From Cohnella hashimotonis (GTDB lineage: Bacteria > Bacillota > Bacilli > Paenibacillales > Paenibacillaceae), in contig NZ_JAGRPV010000001.1 in the NCBI RefSeq assembly GCF_030014955.1, positions 8,333,501-8,397,500 of the forward strand: a DNA stretch of 64,000 nt, in the 5' to 3' direction. The position numbers and the translations under genes were made by a program. Under the pieces are notes generated by a model, which saw nothing but the letters and a program-made list of their open reading frames with translations, was not told the DNA's origin and did not search any database. Shown here one piece after another: positions 62,563 through 64,000 of the stretch (the first letter of the stretch is position 1; each line of letters starts with the position of its first letter).

Positions 62563-64000
62563 ATGAAAAATGCAAGGGGACTCATGGCGATCGGATTGGC
62601 GGCTACCATGGTCATGGCAGGCTGTTCGTCCAATTCGACCAACTCGACCAACTCGTCCAAAGAACCGGCTTCGCCTAGCGCAAGCGCAGGGGCGACTACC
62701 AGCGCGGCGGCGAGCACAACCGCAGCGCCGGCGGAGAACAAGCCCGACACGTCCAAGGAAGTCAAGCTGAAGATGTACCTGATCGGCGACCCGCCGAAGG
62801 ATCTCGGTCTCGTATACGACGAGATCAACAAAAAGATGAAGAACGATATCAACGCGACGATCGAACCGATCTTCCTTTCCTGGGGCGATTACGCCCAGAA
62901 GTATCCGCTCCTTTTCGCGACGGGAGAGGACTTCGACCTGGTATTAACCGCCGATTGGCTCAAATACGGCGCGCAAGCGGACAAGGGCGCGTACCTCGAG
63001 CTTACGCCGGAGATGCTCTCAACCTACATGCCGAAGACGATGGAGGAAATGCCGCAGGACGCCTGGGACCAGGTGAAGATCAAGAACAAGATCTTTATGG
63101 TGCCGGCTACCGTGAAGGAATTCTCGCATACGGTCGTCGGGGTCAGAGGGGATCTGCGGGAGAAGTACGGCATTGCGCCGCTCAAGACGATGGACGACTT
63201 CGAGAAATACCTCGACGCTGTCGCGAAGAACGAACCGGGTCTGGTGCCGTACGACGAAGGCGCGGCCGGCTATGCGCTGTTCGATCAGCTCCTATTTACC
63301 AAGTTTACGTCTAAATTCATCATCAGCAACTCGCTCGTCACCGTCGATCTCAAGGACCCCTCGGGCAAGCTGGTAGACATCGCGCAGACGCCGGAGTATC
63401 TGGCTTTCGCCCAGAAGATGGTCGACTGGAACAAGAAGGGCTACTGGTCCAAAAACGCGATGGTCAACAAGACGCAGATCAAAGACTCGTTCCTGGCCGG
63501 CAAGAGCGCTTCGATGTCCGGCAATATCGCGAATACGGCTCAAACGGTCGCAACAGCGCGCGAGACGCATCCGGAGTGGAAGACCGAGATGTACGATCTT
63601 TATAACGGCGCGGCAACTTATGTGAATCCTTACGTCGGCGGCGGCATGGCGGTCAACGCGAATTCGAAAAATCCGGAAAGAGCGCTGATGGCGCTCGAGC
63701 TGTTCCGGAACAACGAGGAATACTTCAACCTGACGACCTACGGGATCGCGGGCAAGCACTACGAGCTGACGGCCGACAGAAGAATTCAGGAGTTGGGCGG
63801 CGCAGAGTCCGGCTTCAAGACCGATTCGGCATCGCCATGGGGCTGGAGGACGCCGGCGATGGTCAAGCCGCCGGTCAACGAACCTAAAGAGGTGGCCGAG
63901 ATTAGAGCGGCTTGGGAAAAAACGGCGGTATCGAATCCGCTCCTCAACTTCGTGTTCGATACGACGAACGTGAAGAACGAGCTTGCGGCGATCAAAAACG
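62563..64000 (+). CDS. ABC transporter solute-binding lipoprotein, LplA-like (3' end outside window)
   Basis: The 479 codons seen begin at ATG 62563, with GGGGGAGG 9 nt before it. A type II signal peptide (MVMAGC lipobox at about residues 16-21) anchors it, and a Ser/Thr/Ala linker follows. Motifs MYLIGDPPKDLGLVYDEIN, WGDYAQKYPLLFATGEDFDL and YVGGGMAVNANSKNPERALM are typical of LplA/YtcQ-like solute-binding proteins of Paenibacillaceae. It captures oligosaccharides for the permease. The stop lies beyond base 64000. No ATPase is expected here; these systems use a shared MsmX. Confidence 0.93.
   Translation, partial: MKNARGLMAIGLAATMVMAGCSSNSTNSTNSSKEPASPSASAGATTSAAASTTAAPAENKPDTSKEVKLKMYLIGDPPKDLGLVYDEINKKMKNDINATIEPIFLSWGDYAQKYPLLFATGEDFDLVLTADWLKYGAQADKGAYLELTPEMLSTYMPKTMEEMPQDAWDQVKIKNKIFMVPATVKEFSHTVVGVRGDLREKYGIAPLKTMDDFEKYLDAVAKNEPGLVPYDEGAAGYALFDQLLFTKFTSKFIISNSLVTVDLKDPSGKLVDIAQTPEYLAFAQKMVDWNKKGYWSKNAMVNKTQIKDSFLAGKSASMSGNIANTAQTVATARETHPEWKTEMYDLYNGAATYVNPYVGGGMAVNANSKNPERALMALELFRNNEEYFNLTTYGIAGKHYELTADRRIQELGGAESGFKTDSASPWGWRTPAMVKPPVNEPKEVAEIRAAWEKTAVSNPLLNFVFDTTNVKNELAAIKN

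Overview
The window reads as chromosomal DNA of a GC-rich, spore-former-type Firmicute of the Paenibacillaceae, most like Cohnella or Paenibacillus. The reasons are the copper-amine-oxidase N-terminal (CuAO_N1) secreted proteins, S-layer-homology (SLH) surface proteins, the Bacillus-type cyclic-di-GMP-I riboswitch, AGGAGG-type ribosome binding sites with many GTG/TTG starts, ECF sigma/anti-sigma pairs, and an LplA/YtcP-type sugar ABC system. There are no rRNA or tRNA genes, IS elements, prophage genes or CRISPR arrays. I assign this genus from gene content only.

Layout. 1-2735: a two-component module (NarL-type histidine kinase cut by the window edge, a receiver with no output domain, a membrane protein with a decayed HD-GYP domain). 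2795-5048: LysR regulator divergent from an MFS transporter, with a LysR box between. 5285-8623: a family 2 glycosyltransferase, and a c-di-GMP riboswitch plus terminator in front of a GGDEF-EAL membrane protein. 8750-13770: TetR / cysteine-hydrolase-like / MFS efflux cluster, then a ROK regulator with its own MFS transporter. 13881-18608: flavohemoglobin Hmp with a Crp/Fnr site, a short Crp/Fnr gene, small membrane and stress proteins, and an ECF41 sigma factor next to its usual carboxymuconolactone-decarboxylase partner. 18832-28814: secreted and surface proteins (CuAO_N1 protein, probable GH87 alpha-1,3-glucanase, SLH protein, collagen-like protein) and an NAD-dependent epimerase-like enzyme. 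28945-30148: an Rrf2 regulator and YwnB-like gene with matching operators.

30346-42107 is the most interesting block. A membrane histidine kinase and a response regulator with a SARP-like DNA-binding/BTAD output are followed by three large secreted or SLH proteins and a GNAT gene. The same promoter element, TTTGTCA-N8-TCATT-N9 followed by a -10 box, stands in front of the kinase operon, the 33483 operon and the 38081 gene. Its 11-bp direct repeat just upstream of -10 is the geometry expected for SARP regulators, so I infer an autoregulated two-component system controlling the neighbouring cell-surface proteins.

42542-52651: TetR plus YhgE/ABC-2-like membrane protein, M14 peptidase-like protein, a 51-bp minisatellite of about 13 copies, an ECF sigma/RskA-type anti-sigma pair divergent from a duplicated His-rich CuAO_N1 protein, RidA, ArsR plus AHSA1/SRPBCC pair, and an aldo/keto reductase. 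53117-64000: two paralogous giant secreted heparinase II/III-type proteins, then an ABC permease and a lipoprotein solute-binding protein that runs off the window. An almost identical 170-bp leader precedes the first heparinase gene and the permease gene, which suggests coordinated capture of a uronic-acid polysaccharide.
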